Shown here one piece after another: positions 5,580 through 14,710 of a stretch of 64,000 bases of DNA. Source of the stretch: DASQEH01 sp963765725. Lineage in GTDB: Bacteria > Actinomycetota > Actinomycetes > Propionibacteriales > Nocardioidaceae. Position 1 is the stretch's first letter. The number at the start of each line of letters is the position of its first letter. Location: assembly GCA_963765725.1 (NCBI GenBank), contig CAVXXI010000001.1, forward strand, positions 1-64,000. Direction: 5' to 3'. The notes under the pieces are model-generated. The model searched no databases, was not told the DNA's origin, and saw only the letters and a list, made by a program, of their open reading frames with translations. A program made the translations under genes and the position numbers.

Positions 5580-7736
5580 ATGGAGCGTCTCGCACGGCTC
5601 GTTATGCATCATCGTCGGATCGTCAGCGCGCTCTGGCTGGCGCTGTTCATCGGCGGCATTGTCGCCGCAGGTCCGCTCGGTCACCGGTGGTCGCTCGACT
5701 TCTCTCTACCTGGGCAGCCAGGTGACCAGGCACAGCAACAACTGATCGACACGTACGGCGTCAGCACCTTCGACACCTATATCGCGGTCGTCACCGTCCC
5801 AAATGGCCAGACTGTCGCCTCGAACCGGCAAGCGGTGGAGGATGTGTTCGCCACAGGGGTTGCCGCCGTGCCCGACCTGAAGCTGCGGGTCGTCGACCTG
5901 GCGAGCACCGGTGATCCCGGGTTTGTGACCAATGACGGGCGCTCGACGTTCGCGTTGATCCAGGCTCCGATCCCGGTGAAGGTCGGGCCTTACCTAGAAA
6001 CCCAACTCGACCCAGCGCTTGACCAGGCGGCTGCGGATCACGGGTTTGAAAGCGGTCTGACGTCGTACGGCTTGCTCGCCTCGGGAGGAGACAGTGGCGG
6101 GACCGGCGTCCTGGCTGAGACATTGTTGGGAGGTGTCGGCGCCCTGCTCGTGCTGATCTTCGTATTCGCGTCGTTCCTCGCTCTGCTCCCTCTCCTCATC
6201 GCGGGGGTGTCGATCTTGACGACCTTCATCCTGATCCTGCTGCTGACGACGTTCACCGACGTCAACGTGATCGTCGAATATCTCGTCGCCCTTATCGGGC
6301 TTGGGGTGGCCATCGACTACTCGCTTCTCGTCGTGTCCCGGTGGCGCGAGGAGCGGGCACGCGGCCGCACCAACGAGGAGGCTGTCGCCGTCGCGATGAA
6401 GACTGCCGGGCGTGCTGTGTTCGCGTCCGGCGTCACCGTCGCCGTCAGCCTGCTGGCGCTGCTGATCGTCCCCGTGCCGGCCCTGCGCAGTATGGGCATT
6501 GCCGGCCTGCTGATCCCGCTCGTCAGCGTTTCGGCCGTTCTCACGCTGCTGCCGGCGCTGCTGTCGAGCATCGGGCCGCGCGTCGATTACCCCCGCATTC
6601 GCAAGGAGGGCACAGCTTCACGCGGCTGGTCAGCATGGGCGCGGCTCGTCGTCAGACACCGAGCCATCGCCGCAACGGTGGCCGTGAGCGTGCTCGCCCT
6701 CCTCATCATCCCCGTCTTCAGTCTGAAGATCGGGCAGTCGGGCGTCGACTCGCTGGCTCGAAGTGGCGCCCGGTACGAAGCTCTGCACACCCTCACCGAC
6801 GGCGGCGTTGGCACCGGGGTCCTCACACCGATCGAGGTTCTCGTGCCTGCGAGCAAGGCAGCCGCCGCGGCTGACGCGGCCAGCAGAGTTGACGGAGTTC
6901 AGCTAACCGACGTCGGCACCGTCCAGGGCGGCAGCGCGGTCATCGACGTCCTGCCGACCACCGCCACGGTGGACAACGACGGAACCGCTGTGGTGGACGG
7001 TGTCCGGACGGCAGTCGAGAACGCCGTCGGTGGTGACGTCGGCGTCACCGGCGTTGGGGCAAGTGTCTCGGACTACTTCAGTGCCGTCTACGACAAGTTC
7101 CCCTATGTGCTCGCCCTGGTCGCGCTCATCACGTTCGTGCTGCTGGTTCGCACGTTCCGGTCCGTTGTCCTGCCCCTCAAAGCCGTCCTGCTCAACCTGA
7201 TCTCGATGGCGGCCGTCTTCGGCTCGGTGGTCTTCTTCTGGCAGCTCGGGCACGGGTCCAACGCGATCTTCAACGTGGCAGGGACCGGCGCCATCAACTT
7301 CTGGCTGCCCGTGGTGATCTTTGCGTTCCTATTCGGGCTGTCCATGGACTACGAAGTGTTCATCCTGTCCAGGATGCGGGAGGAGTACGACCGAACCGGA
7401 GACACTTCGATGGCCGTCATCACCGGCATCGGCCGGACAGGCCGGCTCGTCACCTCAGCCGCTCTCATCCTCTTCTTCGCCTTCTCCGCCCTCGCCTCAT
7501 CGCCAGGGACCGACGGCAAGATCATTGGAACTGCCCTCGGAGTCGGCATCCTCATCGACGCCACCATCGTCCGTGCGCTGCTGGTGCCGGCCTTGGTCAG
7601 CCTCTTCGGCCGATGGAACTGGTGGCTACCCAGCTGGCTCGCCCGAGTGCTCTTCGTGGAGCCGTCGCCTCTCCGGCCGGCTCCTCCCTCCGAAGGCCTC
7701 CCAGAACCAACGAGAGTGCCGGCCGGGGTCAACTGA
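5580..7736 (+). CDS. MMPL/RND-family transporter
   Basis: The 718-residue protein has the MMPL plan: an N-terminal membrane segment (LWLALFIGGIVAA), an extracytoplasmic domain and a five-helix bundle. A second extracytoplasmic domain (about 400-530) and a second five-helix bundle follow. Both bundles carry the proton-relay Asp-Tyr pair: GVAIDYSLLVVSRWREE near residue 240 and LSMDYEVFILSRMREEY near 584. MMPL proteins export lipids, lipid-linked compounds or drugs using proton-motive force. The ATG at 5580 has GGAGTT close upstream and gives a normal N-terminus. The longer upstream reading would overlap the 85-residue gene. No biosynthetic partner genes are nearby, so the substrate is open. Confidence 0.9.
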   Translation: MERLARLVMHHRRIVSALWLALFIGGIVAAGPLGHRWSLDFSLPGQPGDQAQQQLIDTYGVSTFDTYIAVVTVPNGQTVASNRQAVEDVFATGVAAVPDLKLRVVDLASTGDPGFVTNDGRSTFALIQAPIPVKVGPYLETQLDPALDQAAADHGFESGLTSYGLLASGGDSGGTGVLAETLLGGVGALLVLIFVFASFLALLPLLIAGVSILTTFILILLLTTFTDVNVIVEYLVALIGLGVAIDYSLLVVSRWREERARGRTNEEAVAVAMKTAGRAVFASGVTVAVSLLALLIVPVPALRSMGIAGLLIPLVSVSAVLTLLPALLSSIGPRVDYPRIRKEGTASRGWSAWARLVVRHRAIAATVAVSVLALLIIPVFSLKIGQSGVDSLARSGARYEALHTLTDGGVGTGVLTPIEVLVPASKAAAAADAASRVDGVQLTDVGTVQGGSAVIDVLPTTATVDNDGTAVVDGVRTAVENAVGGDVGVTGVGASVSDYFSAVYDKFPYVLALVALITFVLLVRTFRSVVLPLKAVLLNLISMAAVFGSVVFFWQLGHGSNAIFNVAGTGAINFWLPVVIFAFLFGLSMDYEVFILSRMREEYDRTGDTSMAVITGIGRTGRLVTSAALILFFAFSALASSPGTDGKIIGTALGVGILIDATIVRALLVPALVSLFGRWNWWLPSWLARVLFVEPSPLRPAPPSEGLPEPTRVPAGVN

Positions 7737-7782
7737 CCTGGCGAACAGCATGACAGTCTGACCCTTCGGTAGGCGCTTCCCA

Positions 7783-7806
7783 TGATCCGCTCGCTTCGGC
7801 GGATCA
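7783..7806. terminator. Hairpin between the convergent MMPL and LuxR genes
   Basis: TGATCCGC pairs with GCGGATCA around an 8-nt loop, 46 bp after the MMPL stop and 78 bp from the LuxR stop. The position suits a bidirectional terminator, although no T-run follows. Confidence 0.5.
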
Positions 7807-7884
7807 CGGGGGCGCCTCAGGCGTTACGTGGGTCAAGCCTGGAGCCTCGCTGTGTTCTCCGACGCCCGGAGGCGCGACCAGAGC

Positions 7885-10680
7885 TCAGCGGTTCTCCGAG
7901 TGGGACAGGAGGCCGAGCTGGTGTGCCTTGCTGATGGCTGCGCGGCGGTTGTTGACGTTGAGTTTGGTGTAGATGTGCTTGGTATGGGTCCGGATCGTGT
8001 GCAGGGACACGACGAGCCGACGCGCGATGCCAGGACCGTCGAGATCCGAGCCGAGCAGCCGCAGCACATCCAGTTCCCGGTCGCTCAACGGGTCCGCCAA
8101 CCCGGCCCCCGGTCCTGGTTCGGATGGCGGTAGGCTTCCACGGCTGACCTCGGCGGACCACTCGGTGGAGGCGCTGCCTGCCGCCGTCACCGCTGCGAGC
8201 AGTTCTCGCGCAAAACCGGATTGTGGCTCGCTCGTCGCGAGCTCTGCGAGCAGTTCAGTCAATACGGGGGCCGCGTCGACGAATACCCGGACCCAGCCAT
8301 CGGCTTGAGCGAGCTCGACAGCGTGCCTGAGTGCTTCGAGCGCCACGTCGCCCGCGCCGACCGCGCGGTGCGCGACGGCCCGGAGCACCTCGAGCTCGAT
8401 GATCGTGCCCAAGCGCTCACCGCTGTCGGCCGCGGCCAGCAAACGGTCCAGGAGGGCGGCAGCGTCCTGCAGCGTCTGCCTGGAGCCGGTGGCAGCGTGC
8501 TCCGCGAGCAGTATGCGGGCGAGGGTGATGTGCTCGTACTCGCGTAGGTAGGACAGGTCGTCGTCCATGGCGACCTGGTGTTGGCGTGCCCAGGCACGTG
8601 CCTCGGCGAGGTCACCCCGCGCGGCGAGCACGCGGGCTCGGGTTGCGTGGACGGGTTGCACGTTCGGCGAGTAGTCGCCCACGTACACGCGTTCGGCCTC
8701 GTCGAGGAGCTCCAGCGCGGTCGACAGGTCACCCTCTGCCGCCCGCAGCCTGGCCATCCCGACACGCCACCGGTACGGATTTTGCGCCAGGGCGGCGGCC
8801 TCCCCCAGCTCGTCGGAGCGGCGCAGGTGCTCGGCGGCGGCGGCGAGGTCGTTGCGATACCAGGCCATTCGACTCAGGCCGACGAGCATGTCGGCTGTGC
8901 CGCGCATGACGCTCGCGCCGACCGGCGCGTTGGCCTCCGCGAGCTCGAGCGCGTGGCTGAAGGTGCGTTCCGCTTGACGTAGCTGGCCCAGCCTGAGCTG
9001 CATGTCGGCCATCGCGATCGAAGCACCCAGCACGTCCGCGATGTGCCCGGCGCGGGTCAGAGCCGAGATGGCGGTGCTGTAGCTGACCTGAGCAGAGGCG
9101 AGGTCTCCGGTGGTCCAGGAGGCCAGACCAGACAGCGCTGCTGCGGCACCGGTGACCACGTCGTCACCGTCGACTACAGTCGCGGCCACCTCCTTCGCCC
9201 GCTTGATGGCGCCGGCAGGGTCGCCGCCGATGAGCGCGAGTGCGGCCCGGTACATCTTGACGGCCGCCGGCATGCGAGGAAGCTCGTCAGGGTCCACGAC
9301 CACCAGCTCCGCGGCCGGCTTCGCCAACAGCCGCTCGACATGGTCTAGTCGCAGGTCGACTCCGTCGAACTCATTGCTGGCCATCAGGCCGCCGATGAGC
9401 GCGATCGCGAGCACGGGACGGTCGCGGGCGACGTCATCGGGAAGTTCGTTGGCCCATCGGCGCAAGAGATCCTCACGCCGCTCACGACCCAGCGTCCGGA
9501 AGGACAGCTCCACGAGGTCAGCCGCCCGCGTCACGTCTCCGCCGGCCAAAGCATGCCGGACCGCGGCCTCGGGTTGCCCTACCTCGGTGTACCAACCGGC
9601 GGCTCGACGATGCAGGCATGAGACGTGATCTGGTCGTTCTTCAAGCAGATGCGCATGCAGGACGTCTGAGAAGAGGTGGTGGTAGCGATACCAGCTTCGG
9701 TTGCCGTCGAGCGGGACGAGGAAGAGGTTCGCCCTCTCCAGAGCCTCGAGCATCGCCCTGCCGCTCCTGCCCCCAGCGCGCTGGGGCAGGGGGCTGACCG
9801 CGTCGCACAGTGACCCGGTGAGCCGATCGAGGATCGATGTCTCGAGCAGGAAACGACGTACGTCTTCGGGCTGCCGACTCAGGACCTCGTCGGCGAGGTA
9901 GTCCACGACGAACCGGTCGTCGCCGGCGAACCCGCTGATGAAGGTTGTGCGGTCGTTACAGTCGCGCAGCGAGAGCGCCGCCAGCTGAAGGGCGGCCGCC
10001 CACCCTTCTGTGCGGGCCTCCAGTGCAGCGAGGTCAGCGGTCGTGAGGTCAAAGCCGTTGAGGTCGTTGAGATAGCTGGCCACCTCCTCACCCGAGAAGC
10101 GAAGGTCGGTCGCGCGGATCTCGACGAGCTCCCCGCGTGCCCTCAACCGCGAGAGCGGCAGGGCAGGATCCGCCCGCGTAGCGATGACCAGCCGAAGCTG
10201 TGGCGGCAGGTGGTCGACAAGGAACGTCATCCCGGCCGCGATATCGACACCGTCAGCGAGGTGGTAGTCGTCGAGGACGACTGTGACCTCACCCGAATGC
10301 ACGCTGAGCTCGTTCACCACGCCGGCGAGCACGGTCTCCACCGGCGCCTGTCCAGACTGCAGAAGAGTGAGCGCTGCGCCGCCAGCACCCGGAACAGCCC
10401 GATCGAGGGCAAGGAGGACGTACGTCCAGAACGACGTGGCCTCACGATCACGCTCATCCAGGGACACCCAGGCAACGACATGGTCGTCGTCTGGCGTAGG
10501 CAGAGCAGCGACGAACCAGGAGGCCAGAAGAGTCGTCTTGCCGAACCCTGCGGGCGCCGAGATCAACGTGACTGGGCCATGCGACCCGCGGAGCAGCAGA
10601 TCGGCCAGCCGAGGGCGCGACACAACCTCCAGGCGCGGCCTGGGCCGGAGAAGTTTCGTCTCCACAAACGGGTCGGCCAT
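7885..10680 (-). CDS. LAL/MalT-type LuxR-family transcriptional activator
   Basis: The 931-residue protein has an N-terminal STAND-type ATPase with Walker A GFGKTT at residues 45-50 and a Walker-B-like VVLDDYHLAD near 135. A long TPR-like helical middle follows. The C-terminal LuxR DNA-binding domain reads LSDRELDVLRLLGS...IARRLVVSLHTIRTHTKHIY. Large ATP-binding LuxR proteins respond to an inducer by ATP-driven oligomerisation and activate sigma-70 promoters. I prefer the ATG at 10680 because AGGAAGGGAG lies just upstream and MADPFVETKLLRPR is the family start. It converges on the MMPL gene and may act elsewhere. Confidence 0.9.
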   Translation of the reverse strand: MADPFVETKLLRPRPRLEVVSRPRLADLLLRGSHGPVTLISAPAGFGKTTLLASWFVAALPTPDDDHVVAWVSLDERDREATSFWTYVLLALDRAVPGAGGAALTLLQSGQAPVETVLAGVVNELSVHSGEVTVVLDDYHLADGVDIAAGMTFLVDHLPPQLRLVIATRADPALPLSRLRARGELVEIRATDLRFSGEEVASYLNDLNGFDLTTADLAALEARTEGWAAALQLAALSLRDCNDRTTFISGFAGDDRFVVDYLADEVLSRQPEDVRRFLLETSILDRLTGSLCDAVSPLPQRAGGRSGRAMLEALERANLFLVPLDGNRSWYRYHHLFSDVLHAHLLEERPDHVSCLHRRAAGWYTEVGQPEAAVRHALAGGDVTRAADLVELSFRTLGRERREDLLRRWANELPDDVARDRPVLAIALIGGLMASNEFDGVDLRLDHVERLLAKPAAELVVVDPDELPRMPAAVKMYRAALALIGGDPAGAIKRAKEVAATVVDGDDVVTGAAAALSGLASWTTGDLASAQVSYSTAISALTRAGHIADVLGASIAMADMQLRLGQLRQAERTFSHALELAEANAPVGASVMRGTADMLVGLSRMAWYRNDLAAAAEHLRRSDELGEAAALAQNPYRWRVGMARLRAAEGDLSTALELLDEAERVYVGDYSPNVQPVHATRARVLAARGDLAEARAWARQHQVAMDDDLSYLREYEHITLARILLAEHAATGSRQTLQDAAALLDRLLAAADSGERLGTIIELEVLRAVAHRAVGAGDVALEALRHAVELAQADGWVRVFVDAAPVLTELLAELATSEPQSGFARELLAAVTAAGSASTEWSAEVSRGSLPPSEPGPGAGLADPLSDRELDVLRLLGSDLDGPGIARRLVVSLHTIRTHTKHIYTKLNVNNRRAAISKAHQLGLLSHSENR

Positions 10681-11267
10681 CGGCGCTCCCTTCCTAGCGT
10701 CGGACGCGACCACTCGAGACTATGGCAGAGCCAACTGCCGTGAGCTTGACTAGTGGGATTCGAGTAGTGCCCGGGCCTCAGCGCAGCGACTCGGAGGTCG
10801 AAGGCCGAGCATGTGCAGGTCAGGACCGGCTTCGTGGGTGTACGGACGCCCGCCTTACACAAAATCAGCGACGCCTCGGCTGACATTGCGCCGAGAGAGT
10901 TCCTCGTGGGCTGTTTGCGAAGCTCAGCGCAGCCCGGGATCGGCCGCTGACCGGCGGAGATGTTCATCATTACAGCTGCGCGGGCCGGCTGTACTGCCCG
11001 CCAGCGACGACGCGACGAGTGATTGCCGGGCCGAGCGGATTCTGCCGGTGAGGTCGCGGCAACAGGCGCGGAGCCGCGTTCGACCACGTACGCCATTGTC
11101 AGTGTCCTTCATGTCAGCGCCATGTCAGCAAACTTGCCGGGACACGGCGAAGGGCGCCGAGGGTCGATCAGCGGGACGCGGAGATCTTCCACGGACACGA
11201 AATGTGGAGGTCTCTATCTGGTGGAGGGCAGCCACTGGCGTCCTCTGCAACTGTGACGCGTGGGGAG
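10681..11267. other. Gene-free stretch with decayed junction module D
   Basis: No gene is recognised. A core-like word GACTCGGAGGTC lies at 10788, GTGCAGGTCAG at 10813 and CTTCGTGG about 10829, as after the core in module A. A repeat pair ATGTCAGCG / ATGTCAGCA lies at 11111 and 11122, again with an 11-bp period, followed by AAACTTGCCGG as in module A. The tRNA 3' half itself is missing. I read this as a degraded right-hand junction of the accretion region. Confidence 0.45.
11111..11130 (+). repeat. Arm-like direct-repeat pair D
   Basis: ATGTCAGCG and ATGTCAGCA are spaced 11 bp apart, the same words and period as the pair at 18-37, and continue into AAACTTGCCGG as at 38-48. This is the last such pair seen before the ABC-transporter locus. 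Confidence 0.55.
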
Positions 11268-12035
11268 TTATTGCCCCCCGCTTCTCGAGGTGCCGAGGTC
11301 GGCCACGCCGGTCTTGACGGCGCCGGCCCCGAGGTACAGGCGGGCCACCTCCGGGTCAGCCAGGAGGCTCGTGCCAGTGCCGACGAGGCGCACCATGCCG
11401 CTTTCGAGGACGACGCCGAAGTCCGCTGCGGCCAGCCCGGAGCGTGCGTTCTGCTCGACGAGGAGCACAGTCCGGCCGGAGTCAGCGAGGTGCCGGATGC
11501 TCTCGAAGACCTGGGCGCGGGATTTGGGGTCGAGTCCGATGGACGGCTCGTCGAGGAGTATGAGTCCGGGGTCGAGGACCAGCGTGCGCGCCAGTTCGAC
11601 CTGCTTCTGCTCACCGCCCGACAGCGAGCCGGCGTGGTCGTGAGCCCGGTGCCTGCAGATGGGGAAGACCGCCGCCGCCTCGTCGACGCGCCGGCGTAAA
11701 GCCTTCTGGTCCGACACGACATAGCCGCCCATGAGCAGGTTGTCCCACACGGTCATGTCCGGGAAGAGGCTCCGATCCTGTGGGACGTGCACGATACCGC
11801 GCAGGAGACGGGCCCGTGGAGAGAGGCGTTCGATCCGTTCACCCCTGAAGGCGACCTCCCCCGTTCGTGGCCGCAGCAAACCGCTGATCGTCTTGAGCAC
11901 TGTCGACTTGCCGGCCCCGTTGGGACCGATGAGGCAGGTGACGGTTCCGGCAGAGACATGCAGGTCGACACCCTTGAGAATGTCTCCCGCCCCATATCCC
12001 GCAATGACGTCCGTCAGCGTCAGCAAGTGACTCAC
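11268..12035 (-). CDS. livF: Branched-chain amino-acid-type ABC transporter ATPase (LivF)
   Basis: The 255-residue ATPase has Walker A GPNGAGKST at residues 37-45, a Q-loop region VPQDRSLFPDMTV, signature LSGGEQKQ near 137 and Walker B LILLDEPSIGLDP. The C-terminal LVEQN and short tail are the LivF form. I chose the GTG at 12035 (VSHLLTLTDVIAGYG), one base past the livG stop with GGGGGC upstream. An ATG at 12056 would overlap livG by 20 bp. It is the last gene of the operon livH-M-G-F and should energise uptake with LivG. Confidence 0.88.
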   Translation of the reverse strand: MSHLLTLTDVIAGYGAGDILKGVDLHVSAGTVTCLIGPNGAGKSTVLKTISGLLRPRTGEVAFRGERIERLSPRARLLRGIVHVPQDRSLFPDMTVWDNLLMGGYVVSDQKALRRRVDEAAAVFPICRHRAHDHAGSLSGGEQKQVELARTLVLDPGLILLDEPSIGLDPKSRAQVFESIRHLADSGRTVLLVEQNARSGLAAADFGVVLESGMVRLVGTGTSLLADPEVARLYLGAGAVKTGVADLGTSRSGGQ

Positions 12036-12036
12036 A

Positions 12037-12768
12037 TCAAGCCCCCAAGTAGGCATCGAGAACGTGGGGATTGGTCTGCACTTCGTGTGGCGCACCCGTG
12101 AAGATCTCCCGGCCCTGGTCGAGCACGATCACGGGGTCGCAGAGTCTCATCACGAATCCCATGTCGTGCTCGACGATGAGGAAGGTGACGCCCGCCGCAT
12201 AGCGTTCGCGGATGTGGTGTTCCATGGTCTCGATCATCACCGGGTTCACGCCTGCTGTCGGCTCGTCCAGCATGACGAGGCTCGGTGAGCTCATCAGCAC
12301 AGCAGCGAACTCGAGGAGCTTGCGCTGACCGTAGGAGAGCTCCGACGCGAAAAGGTCCCCTACGTGTCCCATCCGGAACTCGTCGAGCAAGACGTCGACA
12401 CGGTCGCGGTCGGCACTGGCGAACCGACGGCCGAACAGTTGTCTCCACGTGTAGCCCGCGGCCACGGTGAGGTTCTCCTTCACTGTCAGCTGCGGAAAGA
12501 TCCGGGCTTGCTGGAAGGTTCGCGACAGACCGCGTCGATAGAGGGTTCCGGCGTCCGCCCCCGTGATGTCTCGCCCACGGAAGCTGACCCTCCCGCTGTC
12601 GGGCTTCAAATAGCCGGTGACCAGGTTGAAGAGTGTCGTCTTCCCGGAGCCGTTCGGACCTATCAGCGCGGTTATGGTGTGCGGTTCAACCGTCAGGCTG
12701 GCGGAGCTAACAGCCTGAACGGTGCCGAAGGTTTTCGTGATGTTGCGGACTTCCAGCAAGGCTGCCAT
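12037..12768 (-). CDS. livG: Branched-chain amino-acid-type ABC transporter ATPase (LivG)
   Basis: The 243-residue ATPase has Walker A GPNGSGKTT at 37-45 and the LivG-typical TFQQARIFPQLTV Q-loop. Its signature is LSYGQRK, Walker B is LVMLDEPTAGVNP and the switch is LIVEHDMGFVM. The start overlaps the livM stop by one base, so translation is coupled. LivG and LivF normally pair as the two ATPase halves of a HAAT-family importer. Confidence 0.9.
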   Translation of the reverse strand: MAALLEVRNITKTFGTVQAVSSASLTVEPHTITALIGPNGSGKTTLFNLVTGYLKPDSGRVSFRGRDITGADAGTLYRRGLSRTFQQARIFPQLTVKENLTVAAGYTWRQLFGRRFASADRDRVDVLLDEFRMGHVGDLFASELSYGQRKLLEFAAVLMSSPSLVMLDEPTAGVNPVMIETMEHHIRERYAAGVTFLIVEHDMGFVMRLCDPVIVLDQGREIFTGAPHEVQTNPHVLDAYLGA

Positions 12769-13832
12769 CAGCCAACCCTCGGGGGAGCAGCTGACTCCAC
12801 CGTGTCGTTCGTGAGCCGCGGTCGTGGGCTGTCCGCGTCGTCGGGGGCATCACCTGAGTCAACCGTGGAGCGGCGCCGGCTGCGTCGAAGTCGGTCGTTG
12901 ATCGTGGGGACGATGCCTTGCGGCATCAGGAGCATCACCAGCAGGAAGACCATCGCATAGGCGATGAGGTAGAACTGGCTGCCGCCGAGGGAGTAGGCAA
13001 GGGTCTGTTGCGATGTCTCGAGCAGGAATGCTCCTAGAACGGGACCCCAGAGGGTCGCTCGCCCGCCGAGGAACGTCATCAAGACGATGGCGATGGTCAC
13101 CAGCGGATCCACGGCGAACTGGGGGTAGATGAAGCCTTGGTAGTAGGCCCATACCCCACCCACCATCGCCGTGACGCCGACGCTGACAGAGAAGGCCAAG
13201 AGCTTGACCCCGAGCACCCGGACGCCGATCCCACGGGCTTTGTCCTCGTCGGCACGCACCGCGGCCAACGAGAGTCCGAGCTTGCTCCGCATGAGTCCCC
13301 AGGTGATGCCCATGGCGAGTGCGAGCAGAACCAAGAGCGCGTAGTAGAACGGGCGCTCAAAGGTCCGGAGAGGGAAGGGTGGAACGGGGATCGCGAGGCC
13401 TTGCGCTCCCTTGGTCAAGCCGCGCAGGTTGAAGGCGAGGGTCTGCGCGACGAACAGCAAGGTGATTGTCACGATCGCGAAGACGTCTGACCTGGTTCGC
13501 ATGGCGACCGCAGCGATCGCGAGGCCGATGATGGACGCGAGAACGGCAATCAGGGGGAGTAGCAGAAACGGCTCGTATCCGGACACGACGCCGTGGTGTT
13601 GGAACCAGATGGCCATCGTGTAGGCACCGATTCCGAAGAACGCGGCGTGTCCGAGCGACGGGTAGCCTGCGAACCCCCCGACGAGGTTCCAGGCGCTGGA
13701 CATCACTGCGAACATGAGTGTGAACACGAAGATGTTCAGCACCCAATGCGCGAGGTTGAACACCGGAAGGCTGGCGAGGACACCGAAGAAGACCAGTCCG
13801 CGAAGTATGCCCCCGTACCGGAACGTGGTCAT
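12768..13832 (-). CDS. livM: Branched-chain amino-acid-type ABC transporter permease (LivM)
   Basis: The 354-residue permease has about ten hydrophobic segments and the LivM signatures SAWNLVGGFAGYPSLGHAAFFGIGAY and VRADEDKARGIGVRV near the cytoplasmic ATPase contact. A charged Arg/Asp-rich C-terminal tail after MLLMPQGIVPTINDR is longer than usual. The ATG at 13832 overlaps the livH stop as ATGA. It is one half of the membrane channel. Confidence 0.9.
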   Translation of the reverse strand: MTTFRYGGILRGLVFFGVLASLPVFNLAHWVLNIFVFTLMFAVMSSAWNLVGGFAGYPSLGHAAFFGIGAYTMAIWFQHHGVVSGYEPFLLLPLIAVLASIIGLAIAAVAMRTRSDVFAIVTITLLFVAQTLAFNLRGLTKGAQGLAIPVPPFPLRTFERPFYYALLVLLALAMGITWGLMRSKLGLSLAAVRADEDKARGIGVRVLGVKLLAFSVSVGVTAMVGGVWAYYQGFIYPQFAVDPLVTIAIVLMTFLGGRATLWGPVLGAFLLETSQQTLAYSLGGSQFYLIAYAMVFLLVMLLMPQGIVPTINDRLRRSRRRSTVDSGDAPDDADSPRPRLTNDTVESAAPPRVG

Positions 13833-14707
13833 ATCGCCCCGCGGCCGGTGGTCCCGAACAGGCCTTGGGGACGGATCAGCAGTACGAGCAGCAGGATCAC
13901 GAAAAAGGTCATTTCGGACCACGCCGGAGAGACGGCCGACGCGACGATGGCTGAAGAGGTCGATACGATGAGGGCGCCGATGACCGCACCCCCGATGCTG
14001 CCGAGCCCGCCGAGCAGCACGATCGACAGCAGCCTGGAGATGAGGTCGTAATGGCTGCCGGGGTTGAAAGGGTAGAGGAGCCCGTAGATGGACCCAGCGG
14101 CTGCAGCGGTCGCAGATCCAAGTCCGAAGCCGATTGCGGAGACCCGGCGAGACTCGACGCCGAGTAGTCGCGCGGACTCGGGGTTCTGCACCGTGGCGCG
14201 GATGGCCCGACCGAAGCGCGTCCGGTTCAGGAGCACATACAGCAGGCCGAGCGCGACGAGCGAGAGCAGGAACGCCCACAGCCGAACCAGCGTGATCTGG
14301 TAACCGAAGACAGACCAGCTGCTGTTGGCGTAACTGGTGTTGATGCTGCGGACGGTCGTCTTCCAGGTCACGCTCATGACGCCCTCGAGCAAGAGGGCGA
14401 CCGCGAACGTGACGAGGAGGCTGAGCTCGGAGCGGTCCTCGTCCCTGAGAGGCTGCAGGAACAGCAGTTGGACGACCACTCCCAGGATGAACATCACGAC
14501 AGTGGTGACGGGGATTGCCAACAGCGGGTCAATGCCGTACGAGGTGAAGAGCTGGTAGGCCAGATAGGCACCCAAGATGACCATGGCGCCCTGAGCCAGG
14601 TTCACCACCTTCATGATGCCGAAGATGAGCGTCTGACCAGACGCCATGAGTGCGTAGACCCCGGCTGTCAGGACACCCAGGAGAATTCCCTGGATGAGCG
14701 CATGCAC
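13829..14707 (-). CDS. livH: Branched-chain amino-acid-type ABC transporter permease (LivH)
   Basis: The 292-residue permease starts with GTG and is preceded directly by the binding-protein stop. It shows the LivH features GVYALMASGQTLIFGIMKVVNLAQGAMVILGAY and RAIRATVQNPESARLLGV, and about eight membrane segments. The pair LivH/LivM forms the pore. The gene sits second in the operon, directly after the solute-binding lipoprotein. Confidence 0.9.
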   Translation of the reverse strand: MHALIQGILLGVLTAGVYALMASGQTLIFGIMKVVNLAQGAMVILGAYLAYQLFTSYGIDPLLAIPVTTVVMFILGVVVQLLFLQPLRDEDRSELSLLVTFAVALLLEGVMSVTWKTTVRSINTSYANSSWSVFGYQITLVRLWAFLLSLVALGLLYVLLNRTRFGRAIRATVQNPESARLLGVESRRVSAIGFGLGSATAAAAGSIYGLLYPFNPGSHYDLISRLLSIVLLGGLGSIGGAVIGALIVSTSSAIVASAVSPAWSEMTFFVILLLVLLIRPQGLFGTTGRGAI

Positions 14708-14710
14708 CGC

